DNA of 64,000 nucleotides from Jaltomata sinuosa (taxonomy: Eukaryota > Streptophyta > Magnoliopsida > Solanales > Solanaceae), in the NCBI GenBank assembly GCA_003996215.1, contig QJPP01003515.1:186001-250000 (forward strand), written 5' to 3'. Shown piece after piece: positions 22,855 to 35,417 of this stretch. A program made the position numbers and the translations under genes. How positions within the stretch are numbered: the stretch's first letter is position 1; every line of letters begins with the position of its first letter. The notes under the pieces were generated by a model that saw only the letters and a list, made by a program, of their open reading frames with translations, was not told the DNA's origin and ran no database searches.

Positions 22855-25372
22855 TGTTCCTCCAAAAACCTTCCTCGGCTGCTCCAAGGCCTTGGATCCA
22901 TGGGGAGGGGATATTGCAGCTAAAGAGGAGCAAAAATATGGATTTCGGGCTTGTTCTCTGCCAGGAAACACCTTCATGGAGTCAGATTCTTCTTGTTCAG
23001 ACCTCTGCAGCTGATGTATGGCGTCCATGTAGGCTAGGTTTTTCATTGAGTAGACTTAGACCTGTATCCATTTCATATTGTTGATAAAGAATGATAGGAG
23101 GATTCATGTTTAGGCCTTTAGGCATGGAGTCTGGAGGAATATTGTATTATCTGGCTAGATTTTTGGAATGGGAATGAGTGGGTTAGGGTAATATATTTCA
23201 TTTGGGGCTTCTAATATCTGTTAATTGATGTGTGATGTTAAAATCATGGAAAACTAGATTGTTGGGTGGGTTTGGGGAACCAAAAATAATGTGAATTAAA
23301 TAAGGGGTTGGTTATAACGGGTTTTCAGGATGATATCAAATAAGGGGAATGGAATAAAGAGGAAGGGTTGGAGTTTCAATGTTGGGGGATATTTTCCTTG
23401 AACTGTATTTGATTTTAAAGAAGTGTTCTAGATATGTTGTTGTGATTATTTGTGTCTAGAGGTTAACCCGGGAGTTAGTCTTTAGACGATGAAACTTCCA
23501 AGGAAAAAACTTCAAATTAGGAGAGATTGAAGTTATGAGCCATGTTTTCGGGTAGGTGATGGTTCTTGTCTTGCCTAATGCAATGTATATACATGTAACT
23601 TTAGCTTAGGGATGTACGTGCTCGCATGCTTAGGGGATGAAGTATAAATGTCCAAGTATTTGGGGTGTCAATTATGTGAAATGAACTTGATTATTACTTG
23701 TTGGTTTTACAAGTATGGTTTTGTTCACTTAATTATTGACTATTGGCTTTGTGTGATATTCAGTTGGCTCGGGTACCATGCCTGGTATGGGATACTAATG
23801 GTTGGATTGGGTATCATGCCTACTACATGTTCTATAATGATTGGCTTGGATGCTTGGTACAATGTTTATTATGGTTAACTCGGGTACCACGCCTGGGACG
23901 ATATTGATTTCTATATATATGTTGGTTTCCTGAGAGGGCTGGGATTTATTATTACTTGACATATATATTGGTCCTTGAGTGGCCGGGTTAGTATATGTAA
24001 GTGTTAAGGTAGTTTCTTGAGTACACCGGGGTTGCATGTTAAACGCCATAGACAATGTCCTAGGGATCCTTGGGTGGTTCGGGTTGCTTACAAGATGTGA
24101 CATAATTATATGTGATCTGGTTACTTGCATAGTCGGGCATGACTTATATGGCTTCTGAGTCTAGTTGTTGACTGGGGGTCATATTGATAGTCATATGGAC
24201 TTGGATATTTCATATCATCGGATAATATTCAGTTAATGTCGTACCCATGTAATTCCCATTTTGGGTAAGAGTGACAGGACGGTTAGCGGTGATGATGCTT
24301 GGGCTAGTTGGTCCCAAGATTAGGAGTTGTGGGGCGTATTGCTTGATGGGTTCAAGACATTTGAACTTTGAGGTCTTAAGGTTCCTAGAGAGTCAGGTTT
24401 GACTGAGTTAGTGAAACTAGGCTAGTATTCTATGAGTGCTTGAACCGAAGGAATTTCAAGGGTAACGAACCTTGGGGGTTGAATACGTAGGACTCATAGG
24501 TAACCCATTGTTTGTCTAAGGGCTAAGGGTCAAGGTGGTTGACTTAGGATCTTAATTTGAGTCAGGTTGGTAAATCATGGTTTTGTAGGATGTCTCTCAA
24601 CTGGCTAGCAGAGGCTGATAGTATACCTGATTTTTTAGACTGGAACCACTGAGGTGCTTATAGTGGTTGGTAATATGGGTGATCTGGGAAGTTCTAGTGT
24701 TAAGTGTGACTTGGGAAGTCTTACAACAAAGTGTGACCTGGGGGTCCTAGTGTTAATGTGATTATGGGAAAGTCCTAGTGTTATGTTGGACCAAGATGGG
24801 ATGGTACAGAGTTTCCTTGTTGTGGAGTTAGAAGCGAAGCTGGTTAAGAAAGCTCGGGGCCTAAACATATAAGTTTGAAGTGGTAAAAGTACAGAGGTAA
24901 AGTTAGATTATGAAAGGATGGATTTCTTTTAATTTATTGCATATTTTCTCTTGATTTTCTTATATGATGGTATACGGTGGATTCGGGTCGACCGATGATG
25001 CCTACCAATACGTGTTGTTTGTACTAATACTACTCTTTCTATACCTTTTGGGTATAGTCTGGTTGTAGGATCAGTGATATTTCATAGGTACAAGATGATG
25101 GCGATCTCCAATAGCATCTACTCTTTGTCTCCATGGTGGATGTTGTGTCTTCTTTTCATTTATTGAATTTCTCCTGTAGTAGCTCTTGTACCTGTTTAGA
25201 TTAATTCCTAGGGTTTTTTTTCAGTTGTAAACGGTTTTTCTTGTATTAAAAAGGGTTATTTTCTTATATTTACTTTATTTTCTGCATTACATGTTGGATC
25301 GGGTGGTAAGGGTTATCCTATCTAGGTGCCATAGAGTAGTTACCCGCACGACCCGGTAGTTGGATTGTGACA
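22855..25372 (+). mobile_element. X copy A, right part (rest of 3' LTR)
   Basis: Resumes the X 3' LTR (GTTCCTCCAAAAACC) after Y and runs to GATTGTGACA at 25372, followed by GTATC as in copy B. It matches 38170-40604. No genes are seen; several short frames in 22735-23084 arise from LTR sequence. Confidence 0.88.
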
Positions 25373-26444
25373 GTATCCCTACTTCTATGTCTGTTTAAAT
25401 TCAAGCTTGCAATTAGAACGTAGAAATTCATTAAATAGACATCAAAACTTAATTTGGTAGTACATCACTGTATTTATACTAATAACTTCACTTATTTTTT
25501 TTATGCATGAACTCACCCCGAGACGAGACCAAATGGACCCCCCATTCCCTTGCATTTAGAGTCAACCACCACCAAGCCATTGAAAGGGAAGAACATTTAA
25601 GGCCAAAGGCCTAAAATTTGAGTCGCAAAGGCAGCCCCAAAGGGCTGATAATATGGAGTGTTTGGATTTTAAAGTCCAAAAAGATGGCAGTAGCAGCAAC
25701 TTGAGAAAGAGCAAACTTGAGCTCAATTCAGTTCTTTCCTCTCTTTTTTCATGTATTTATTCAAATGTTAACATTTTTTTTAACGTTAACTTAGATGAAT
25801 CCTCAGTGGTTTTAAGTTAGTTTATCAAGTTTTGTATATAATATGAAACTATATAATTGTCCATACATTTATTATTAAATTCGTCTATTTAGGCAAACTT
25901 AAGCTCGTAAAATAACTTGGAAAACTTTGTATGTCCCTTCATAGTTATTACGAGGTCAAAATCCATGTTTAAGAAGTTCGGTTAATAATTTAACTCAAAG
26001 TCTTAATTCGGATAAAATCATTAAAGTTAGAATTATATTGAAACTTCGACATTTAGTTTATTTCATTATTTTAGAATAAAATGAATGAACCAGTCTTGAT
26101 AAATTCTATTCATTTTAAATAAGATTTTCAAATAAACTTCAAGACTTTCAAAATATCTTAAAGGAAATTTTATCAGCCCAATAAGTTTAAATTCACCGAG
26201 AACCACACTTTGTGGATTTTTAAAAGTTCCTAACACCTTCTTTCGAATTTAACTTGTGCCCTTACTTGACCTTTGCTTTTCAATAAAAGGTTTTTCTTTA
26301 AATTACCTTTCAGAAAATGGTTTCTTAATTTTCCTAAATATTAAGTGGCGACTCTCTGTTTTAATTATTTTTAAAAATAAAATTGATAAATTAATTTTTG
26401 CCACGAAGTTAAATTTTTTTTTGAATTTAAAAAATGATCATGAT
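25373..26444 (+). repeat. Tat/Ogre-like LTR fragment, copy A
   Basis: AT-rich DNA between the X end and the W start, homologous to 40605-41668. Near 26345 it reads TTAAGTGGCGACTCT, resembling the TGGCGACTC primer site and LTR end of Tat/Ogre elements. That is the only basis for the class assignment. Its identity as the landing site of both X and W is clearer than its class. No gene is seen. Confidence 0.45.
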
Positions 26445-29400
26445 TGTAATGACCCTTCCGGTCATTTCATGTTTTTTATATATGTACTATTAGAGCTTTC
26501 CAGTAGTGGTTCGAGTCGTTTATGGATTGCTGAAACTGGTAGTTTGGTACCCGGGCCTTTCGTTAGGTTTTTATGACTATTTCCCTTTTTAGAGCTTTAA
26601 CTTAGAAAATCATTGACTTCAGTCAATATTTTTAGCAAGCATATCAAAATCAAATTCTGACAGTTTCATTAGCTCCGAAACGTGGATTTTGGTCTAGTTG
26701 GACCCTTGGTCGGGGTCTAGGAGCTTACGGTATGGTTTCATCTCCATTTCTGTGATTTCAGGCCAATTGGGCTCAGAAGTTTGACTTTAATCAACATTTG
26801 GAGAAGGCAACCTCGGATGGAAAGTTATTCAGCGCTGTTAGTTCTGGAATGTCAACATTGGGCTAGAGGGACCTTTGGTTTGGGTCCCGAGGTTTTCAGA
26901 CTCATTTTGGGCGATAGGGTTCCATTTTAGAAAAGTTGGCTATAGGTTGATTTTGAGCATGGGGCCCACTTTCATTAAATCGACCTTCATTGGGAATTAG
27001 GTTGATTCCGTTGAGTCCAGAATTACATTTTTGATCGAGTAGCATAGTTCATTCGCATTTGCGGGAATCTCAAGGGTCCATCAGGTAAAATTTTAGCCTT
27101 GATGAACTACTGGTTTTCAGTTGCCGGTTTGGCTGAAATTTGTGCATCGCGATTTCAAATAAGTCCATCTTGATCTCGATGGTCTGACTTTTTGTTCATC
27201 ACGATTGTTAGGGTGTTTTCTCATGATAGGGATGAAGGGCACCTTTGTTCTTCGCGATCTCATGGCTGACCATCATGATTGCAATGAGTTAGCCAGCTTG
27301 GTCATCGAGATCTCAAGAGTTTTTATCGCGATCACGATGAAGAATTCCCTGGCAGTATATATTCTCTCTCCCTTATTTCTTCTTCATTTCATTCGTATTT
27401 CCATTATTATAGTAGAGCTCTAAGCTTAAAATCCACAGTGGGTTCTTCTTAAAGCGTAGGAGTGATTATTCCCTTTCCCATGATCAATTCTCCATCATAA
27501 ATTGGTAAGTTCTAAACCTTTAATTTCGTTAATTCTTCCTTTTAATTCCATCTTTGTTCTAGAGAGTTTAGGGCTGTTTAGGGGCCCTTGCTTTACCCAT
27601 TTTCCGCTCAATTTTTGAGCATATATACCTGGAGAGGTTGGGAACCTTATGGTAACTTTCATTTTTGGTTTCAAGTTGTGAGGATCACGAGCCCGCTTTT
27701 GACCTGGATTTTGACCTGGCTAAATTACTAGCTTTATAGGTATCGTTAGCATTGTATTGACCCATAAATTGTTGGTTTGATAGTTTGTTCGCCATTTGGG
27801 ACTTCTCGGAGCAGTTTAGGCTTGGACAACGCCTTCCCACCAACTTGTCGATGGACGTCAGGTAGGTTAAGACTTACCTACCTTAGACTTTGAATATATA
27901 GAATATAACTATATTATATAACATCTTTGGGTTGCCCTTACTAGGTTGGCGCTCCAAACCTAGTCCACTTTCTTTGTGTCCATCTTGTTTCCTACGTTTG
28001 CTTTAATATTTGAACTAGTTTTTTAGTATTACCTATGTGGCCCTGGGTGGCCTTTGCAGATGCCTTTGGACTATAGATGGTGGAATATTTGAGAAATGTC
28101 CGTGAGTCTCAAACATCGGATCTTGATGTTGAGCTGGTTATCTATGTTGTAGAGTGGATTGAGCTTGTGTCGGGCCGATAGGTTGATTGTGAGCTATTGA
28201 TTGTGCTTGGGCATATCATTATCATGTAAAGAGTTTTCTACATTTATTTACTACCATTATGGTTGCGGGCCTTACTATCACCAGTTTTCTAAACCTTGCT
28301 TGACCTTGAGGGCCTATTTTCTGTTATAAATTGCTATAAATGGATTTTAACTGGTTTTATGGATTTTCTTGCGATAAAAGAGATTATATGATGGTTCACA
28401 CTAATTTTGAGGCGATACTAGACTCGACCGAGCGGATTTCTAGACATATTTTGTTACTAATTTTAGACCCGAATGGACTCCGGGCACCTATTTTGTGATT
28501 TTGAGATTTACTGATTTAGACCCGGATAAACTTTGGGATCTCATATTGAGGTTTTGAGATTTATTTATTTTAGACCTGGATAGCTTCCAAACACTCACCT
28601 TGGGGTTCTGAGATTTTATATGTGGTCGCGTAGACCTCCATGGACCTTGCCAATCCAGACCAAGGGCTATGAGCTGCGAGTTCCAGAAGATGGGTATATG
28701 GTGTAGTAGAGGTATATGGGGGACTCCTTCCATGGATCCTATATACTGGGCATGCAAGCACTGGAGGAGGTACATATGGTTCTACTGGCACATCTGGTTC
28801 AATTATATCATATCATATCATTCATTTTGTGTACGGTTCCACCCCTGTTTGCTATTTGTTAAGTGTACACTCTGGTAGTATGGGATACTGAAGGGTTTGT
28901 TTTCACTTGTATGTGTTCCTCGGGTGTATGGGCACCCATTGGGACTGTAGGTAGATTAGCTTACTCACTCCTTTTGTAGTACTTATTAGTTGCCTTTTCG
29001 ATCATTGGTGGATTATCTTATTCTCTCCTATGATAATAATTATGAGGTTGCCTTTTCGATCATTCTTATCTTATGAGTGGTATTGTTAGCATGATTATAT
29101 TAGTTTCTTTTCCTTCTTTCCATTTTTATTTGAGGTTACGGGTATACCACCATGTACATTAAACTCTCTGTATATATTATTGTTGCAAAGATCCAGGTGC
29201 ATTCTCTATTCCTTCACCTGTGTTCTGTGATATATATATTATGTGACTATCATAGTATACTTGTATTCTCCTTGTCTTCTATCTGTTTCTAGTTTTTGTG
29301 TGCTTTCTTCTATTTGCTTCTTTGACTACTTCTTTCATATCTTATATATGCTCAATCAGCCTATGATGCCTACTAGGTGCATGTTGCTTTGCAATTGATG

Positions 29401-29854
29401 CTCATACTACACTTTTGCATCTTCCTGGTGTAGATCTTAGTGTGAGCTATTGCATGAATCATGTGGATACTCGTGTTGTGCTTTAAGATATCCAAGGCAT
29501 AGGGTGAGCGCTTGACGACCGGGGCTTGACCATATCTCCTCTTTTGGCAGTGTTTACTTTTTTGTATATTTATAGACAATTGTTTATTCTTCTTGTGCAC
29601 TCTCTAGTACTCTGTATATTTTAGTAGTGGCTCCTATACTTTTGATACTAGGTCATGGGATGGTGTAATTTCTATATATGTATATTTAGGTTTCTTTCAT
29701 TTTGCGTGGCTTTGTTTATCTTCTTCCGCTTTTATGCTATTTGTGCATGGTTGCTTAGGTAGCAACCCATTACAAACCGTTCTGGGATATGGGGATTGGC
29801 TCACCTTCAGAAGGATTGTAGGTGCCATCATGACTGAGAAATCAGGTCGTGAAA
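26445..29854 (+). repeat. W copy A 5' LTR (3.4 kb)
   Basis: TGTAATGACCCTTCCGG to CGTGAAA (decayed GTGACA), followed by GCT and an intact primer site. It matches 41669-45083 and, more distantly, 60321-63761. Contains the ATCGCGAT-type cluster (27145-27345) and TATATATT at 27356-27363 followed by CTCTCTC. No gene is seen in it. Confidence 0.92.
27145..27345 (+). promoter_or_regulatory. W U3 palindrome cluster (copy A)
   Basis: Reiterated CATCGCGAT / CTCGATGG words, more decayed by CG to TG/CA changes than copy B. It ends ~15 bp upstream of the TATATATT box at 27356. Confidence 0.55.
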
Positions 29855-29857
29855 GCT

Positions 29858-29870
29858 TGGTATCAGAGCC
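29858..29870 (+). other. W copy A primer binding site (tRNA-iMet type)
   Basis: TGGTATCAGAGCC three bases after the LTR end, identical in W copy B (45087-45099). Confidence 0.9.
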
Positions 29871-30059
29871 TAGGTTCACCGGTGTCATTGGTACAAGATA
29901 AAGTATCTAGTAGAGTCTCACGGATTGGTACGAAGATGTATGTATCCTATCTGCAAGAGGCTACAAGGAATTATTAGGAAAAGTTCCCTATTCTTGGCTC
30001 CTGATCGTGCGTTCTTGACTGTATCAACTTCTAAACTTCATTGTTCCATTCCTTCGCAA

Positions 30060-30558
30060 ATGACTCGGATGAGTACGACAACAGGTGACAATGAGACTTT
30101 TGTGCCTGTTGCTACAGTGCTTTCTCCAGCCAGGATTTCAGATCGAGAGCTTACCACATCAGCTAGGGGGTTTGGGACCTGCCCAACCTCTGGTGGGATT
30201 TACGGCTACCCCAATTCTTCAGGACACCATGGCTAGGACTTCGATCCTTCTGGAGGGTGTATCACAGGTAGGGGCAGTACCCTGTTCTTTGAGCGGTGCT
30301 TCAGCTAGGTTTGAGGTTACATGTCTCCAGTAGGGTTCTATGATCTTTTTGGAGTATGAGGCAAGGTTTCACGAGGTGACTAGAAATACTATTAGGACAG
30401 TGCCTACCGAGTTGGAGAGAGTATAGTGATTTGTTAGAGGATTGATTTCACCACTTCTTTTGGCGACAGAGCACTTAGTGATGGTTAGGACTACCTTTCT
30501 TCAGGTGGTTGATCATGCTTTGGCTATAGAGGGGTTATGTCACAAGGAATATGGAGGT
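30060..30558 (+). pseudogene. gag: W copy A gag, N-terminal fragment
   Basis: Starts at the ATG of TRMSTTTGDNETFVPVATVL, preceded by a ~190-bp leader after the primer site. It corresponds to W copy B at 45289-45318 plus 55117-55590. Frameshifts and stops (near 30233, 30333 and 30424) break it. The last matching sequence is GCTTTGGCTATAGAGGGGTT (to about 30558), after which homology to W ends abruptly. Only the start of the gag matrix/capsid region is therefore present. Confidence 0.82.
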
Positions 30559-31224
30559 TTTCATGTAATTACGTGTTATTAGTGTTGTTAGATATCAAAC
30601 TTTTTTCATTCTTAATTAAAAAGATTAATGGTTGCAAACATTAACCTACATCATAATATCTTAATCTATAAACTCAGAAGAGCAGGTTAGGATTTGGTAC
30701 AAGAGGATTTGCATGAACTTAATGTGTTAACCTTTGTTTGATAGATTTATATTAGACATAATTGAATCAACTTGGCATAATCGATCATTCTTATTATCAA
30801 TAACTCATATAGTTATGGAAGAATCATATGTCGATAAACTATTCATAAACTTGGAAGATACTAAGTGGTAGTGTAGGAGACTGAGTGGATATCTATAACC
30901 CTAAGTGCATATAGTTGCATGATTATCGACGAACAAAGCAATACATTATGGGACACAATTTTAGTATTTTAATCTCAATAAGTTTTACAATCATCTTTAT
31001 TTTCAAGCATATTTACTTTCTGTCTTAGTAGTTTACTTTAAAATTCAAATCTCTACAAATGTTACAGATTAGAAACCGGCTATAAGTTGAGTAGGCACAA
31101 CTGATATATACATAGAGGAGTTATTCCATATCACCTATGGATTCAATCCTAACCTAGTTGGGTTGCAATTTTACATATGACTGTGTTACATCAAAAGAGA
31201 GGTGTATCTTAAGTATTTTAAAAT
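30559..31224 (+). repeat. LTR remnant of a third Athila-like element
   Basis: AT-rich DNA ending just before an Athila-type primer site. Phrases such as GGTTGCAAACATTAACC resemble the right half of the Athila-type solo LTR at 57230-57250. The left part is missing or unrecognisable, and no TG start was found. Confidence 0.55.
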
Positions 31225-31242
31225 TGGCGTTGTTGTCGGGGA
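31225..31242 (+). other. Primer binding site of the third Athila-like element
   Basis: TGGCGTTGTTGTCGGGGA differs from the Y site TGGCGCCGTTGCCGGGGA by C to T changes, as expected from decay. Confidence 0.75.
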
Positions 31243-31399
31243 AAACGGTGAAAACTTCAAATCACTATTGATATCTAGCTACTTGATTAAGTCATTTATC
31301 AAATTACTTAGTTTCTTATTTTGGGTTGTGAAGCAGGTTTAGCATGAACAAACAACATCACAACAAGCTGAAGCTACACAAGCAACTGCGGAGGTAGTA

Positions 31400-32100
31400 G
31401 CATAAGCAGCTGTAGAGGTAGGCAATCTTCAATCGGATTGAACACGGAGAGGATGAGGAGGTCAATGCTTTTGATGACCTACCTAGGGAAATATATTATA
31501 CTAATACTATAGTTCCACTAGGGGTGAATGCACCATCATTTAAGGTGGATGCAAATATCTACAATATGCTAAATGTTGAGGGGTTATTCTAAAACTCTAC
31601 TTAAAATGATCCTCATCAACAATGAAAGAACTTTCTAGGGGTGTGCACTATGTACAAGCAGACTAATGTCCTTGAGAATGCTCTCAGACTGAGAGTATTC
31701 AAATACTCCCTCACAAGTGAAGCACAAACATGGCTCCACGACTTACCACCAAACTCCATAACTACTTGGATGGAGTTGGTTATAGTATTTCTTAAAAAAT
31801 GGTTCCCCCCAAGTAAAAAAGCTGATCTAAGAGATAATTTTTTTATTTGAAACCGATAAATGGGGAAAAATATATGAAGCATGGGAGAAATTTAACAATA
31901 TCTCCATCGATCACCTAACCATGAATTCCCAAAAACCATCCTTCTAGAGAAATTTTATATGGAGCTTGACTTTCTAAATCAATCTATAGCCAAAAATACG
32001 ATTTGGGGATGTTTTATGGGAAAGTCTTATGCCCGAACAGGTAAGATCATCGACAAGGACACTAGGCATAACCATGCCTAGAACTCAAAAGATATCACGG
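31400..32100 (+). pseudogene. gag: Athila-like gag fragment
   Basis: Contains a gag core at 31641-31850 reading RVFKYSLTSEAQTWLHDLPP and SITTWMELVIVFLKKWFPPS, then frameshifted KTILLEKFYMELDFLNQS-type sequence. This is the same protein family as Y and Z gag but a different lineage: the WLHDLPPNSITTW form is nearer canonical Athila. Stops and frameshifts occur before and after. Coding similarity fades near 32090 and no protease or pol follows. Confidence 0.78.
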
Positions 32101-32359
32101 GAGGTATGCCTAAAATAATAAAATTTTCTTTTTTTCCTGATAACTGTGTCGAACAAGTGGAGTCGAGGATAGAGTGGGTTTCCTTATAGACTTCACTTAT
32201 TTTAATTGTAAAATTAATACTCATTTGTATGCCTCTTCAAGGATACTAAGTGTAAATGCCATCTGTTTCAAGCCTGTCTATCAATTTTAAAGCTTCAGTT
32301 TAACTAAATCACTAGTTTCTCTGTTTGTAATCATAGAATATGTCATGTTGGTTTGTATC
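32100..32359. other. Unassigned AT-rich DNA left of X copy B
   Basis: Sequence between the gag fragment and X copy B. It ends in GTATC (32355-32359), the left target-site duplication of X. Removing X joins it to 40605, so it may be the upstream part of the Tat/Ogre-like fragment. No frame or motif is recognised. Confidence 0.4.
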
Positions 32360-32734
32360 TGTAATGACCTTTTTAGTTGTTATTAAAAGGCACCTCATTA
32401 AGGGTGAGCTATTCGTGCGAAGAGCGGGTTAAAAAAACTTTCGGTTTTGGGAGTTGGAAATTTTGGACTAGGCTAGTCTTGGATAATTTTTGAGTGAGGT
32501 AAAGTGTATGGTAATACAAGAAAGGATTGGGTAAAATGACTAAGGTTGAACTAATTTTTCAATTAGCTAAGGCGTTAGAGAGTCCATAGGACTTTTTGGA
32601 AGTGAATTTGGGTGAGTAGAACTCTTGATATCGAAGTTGACGTGAAAGGGTTGGCTCGAAATGTCAGGATTTTGAAGTGTATTGTAAAATGGGAAACTTT
32701 GGTGGACTTTCCGAGGTTTTTTCCACTGTTCTAC

Positions 32735-32840
32735 AGCTACGATCACTACAACAGAGAAATTCCCATTGTAGCAGAAGTCAAGGTGGTCAACTCTGCTATA
32801 GCGGGTGGCTACCGCTATGGTGGTACTGCTATAGCGGGAT
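32735..32840 (+). promoter_or_regulatory. X U3 palindrome cluster, copy B 5' LTR
   Basis: Perfect GCTATAGC at 32795-32802 and 32828-32835, with CCGCTATGG between. The promoter-side sequence that should follow has been replaced from about 32876 on. Confidence 0.55.
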
Positions 32841-32875
32841 AACAGGACCAAAAAACCAAAAATAGAATTTCTAAT

Positions 32876-33188
32876 TTAGGGGACCAAATTCCCATTGTAC
32901 CGCTTGTTAGAGATGAATGGATGCCAATAGATTCAGAGTAAATATATGTTTTTTTTGTATGAAAATAGAACAAGTTGGGTAGGTAGACAGTAGTGACCAT
33001 TCACATTCGTATGAACGTACTCTACTCGACAAGAAAAATTGAGCTTGTAAAATGCAGTTTGACTTAAAAAGTTAAAGCGGACAAAACTAGCTTGAGGATT
33101 CAGCATTGTAAATGTATACAAATTACATCTCTTCATATACTTGTTGAGTATTATGGAGTTCAGATTGTTTCTTCTTTCCCTTGTAACA
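32876..33188 (+). pseudogene. Possible captured last exon and 3' UTR of a host gene
   Basis: X LTR homology stops at about 32875 and resumes at about 33397; the 505 bp expected there (38150-38655 in the other LTR) are replaced by foreign DNA. The foreign block begins TTTCTAATTTAG|GG, like a splice acceptor, followed by about 20 sense codons ending VPLVRDEWMPIDSE and TAA at 32939-32941. It then continues with ~250 bp of AT-rich sequence like a 3' UTR. I do not recognise the protein. A 20-codon frame could be chance, so the host-exon reading is inference. Confidence 0.35.
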
Positions 33189-33396
33189 TACTCCCTCCAT
33201 TTTAATTTGTTTGTCCTATTTTCTTTTTTAGTCCATTTAAAAATAATGTCTCTTTCCTTTTTGACAACTTTCCACATGGCATGTTTAAGGCCATAAGATT
33301 AAAGGATGTTTTGGTACATTCAACATATCTTAGTTTAAGACCACAAAATTCAAAAGTCTCCTTTACTTTCTTAAACTCCATGCCAAGTTAAAATCA
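33189..33396 (+). mobile_element. MITE fragment with ACTCCCTCC terminus
   Basis: Begins TACTCCCTCCATTTTAATTT and continues GTCTCTTTCC ... CTTTCCACATGGCATGTTTA ... AAGACCACAA. This resembles a MITE group common in dicots and frequent in Solanaceae, whose ends read ACTCCCTCCGT. The right terminal inverted repeat is missing: X LTR sequence resumes right after CCATGCCAAGTTAAAAT. The loss of that end marks the right edge of the replaced block. Confidence 0.7.
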
Positions 33397-35404
33397 GAAA
33401 TGGAATAAGCTGGAAGAGTTGAAGTTTCAATGTTAGGGGATGTTTTCCCTGAACTGTATTTGTTTTTAAAGAAGGGTTCTAGATGTGTTATTGTGACTAT
33501 TTGTGTCTAGTGGGTAACCCAAGAGTTAGTCTTCGGACGGGTTGCCAAGGTTAAGGTTATAAGCCATGTTGTCGGGTAGGTGATGGTTCTACTCTTACAA
33601 AATACAATGTATATACATGTAACTTTAGCTTAGGGATGTATGTGCTTGCATGCTTAGGGGATAAAGTATGAATGTCCAAGTATTTCTGGTGTCAATTATC
33701 TGAAATGAACTTGATTATTGCTTGTTGGTTTTACAAGTGTGTTTTTGTTCACTTAATTATTGACTATTGGCTTTGTGTGACATTCGGTTGGCTCGGGTAC
33801 CACTCCTTGTGCAGGATACTAATGGTTGGCTCGGGTACCATGCCTGGTACAGATTGTACAATGGTTGGATCATGTACCACGTCTACTACATGTTCTATTA
33901 TGGTTTGCTCAGGTACCACGCATGGTACGGGATTGATTTATATATATGTGTTGGTTTCCTGAGAGGGCCGGGATTTATTGTTACTTGGCATATAAATTGG
34001 TCCTTGAGTGTCTGGGCTAGTATGTTTAAGTGTTCAGGTGGTTTCTTGAGTACACCAGGGTTGCATGTTAAATTCCATAAACAATGTCCTAGGGATCCTT
34101 GGGTTGTCCGTGTTGCTTGCAAGATGTGACATAATTATATGTGGTATGGTTACTTGCATAGTCGGGCATGACTTATATAGTTGTTGAGTTCGGTTGTTGA
34201 CTGGGGTCTTATTGATAGTCATATGGACTTGGTTATTTCATATCATTGTGTAATATTTTGTTAATGACGTACCCTTGTAATTCCAATTCTAGGTAAGAGT
34301 GATAGGCCGGTTAGTGGTGATGTCTTGGCTAGTTGGTCACCAGACTAGGGGTTGTGGGGTGTATTGCTTGATGGGTTCAAGACATGTGATCTTGGAGGGC
34401 CTAAGTTTCCTAGATTGTTAGGTTTGACTAAGATAGTGAAACTAGGCTAATATTCTATGAGTGCTTGAACCGACGGGATGTCAAGGGTAAGAAACCTTGG
34501 GGGTTGAATACGCAGGACTCACAAGTAACCCATTATTTGGCTAAGGGCTAAGGGTCAAGGTAGTTGACTTAGGATCTTAATTTGGGTCAGGGTGGTAAAT
34601 CATTGTTTTGTAGGATGTCTCTCAGCTGGCTAGCAGAGGCTGATAGTATACCTAATTGTTGAGACTGGAACCACTGAGGTGCTTATAATGGTTGGTAAGA
34701 TGGGTGACTTGGGAAATCCTAGTGTTTAGTGTGACTTGGGAAGTATTAGAACTAAGTGTGACCTGGGGGGTCCTATTGTTAATGTGATTATGGGAAATTC
34801 CTAGTGTTACATTGGACCACGATGGGATGGTACAGAGTTTCCCTGTTGTGAAGTTGGCAGCGGAGATGGTCAGGAAGGCTCGGGGGATAAACATACAGGT
34901 TTTTAGCGGTAATAGTACAAAGGTAAAGGTAGATGATCGAAGGGTGGAGTTCTTATAATTTATTGCATATTTTCTCTTGATTTTCTTATATGATGGTATG
35001 CGGTGGATTCAGGTCGACTGATGATGCCTACCAGTACGTGTTTTTTGTATTGATACTACTCTTGCTATACTTTTTGATATAGTCTAGTTGCAGGATCAAT
35101 GATGTTTCATAGGTACAAGACGATGACGATCTCCAGCAGCTTCTACTATTTGTTTCCATGATGGTTGTTGTGTCTTCTTTTCATTTTTGGAATTTTTTCT
35201 ATAGTAGCTCTTGTACCTGTTTAGACTAGTTCGTAGGGGGGGTTTGTTTTAAAGTTGTAAATGGGTTTCCTTGTATTAAAAATGGTTATTTTCTTATATT
35301 TATTTTATTATCTACATTACCTATTGGTTCAGGTGGTAACGGTTCTCCTATCTAGGTGTCATAGAGTAGATGCCTGCACGACCCGGTAGTTGGATCATGA
35401 CAAA

Positions 35405-35417
35405 TGGAATTAGAGCC
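35405..35417 (+). other. X primer binding site (decayed tRNA-iMet type)
   Basis: TGGAATTAGAGCC differs from TGGTATCAGAGCC at two positions and sits two bases after the LTR end, as in a working retroelement. Confidence 0.7.

Noticed and set aside
22735..23084. Overlapping short frames in three frames suggesting a small gene
   Set aside because: They span the Y/X insertion junction and the X LTR; the equivalent LTR at 38126-38371 has different frames.
29858..29870. tRNA gene fragment
   Set aside because: TGGTATCAGAGCC is a primer site complementary to tRNA-iMet directly after an LTR end; no cloverleaf sequence follows.
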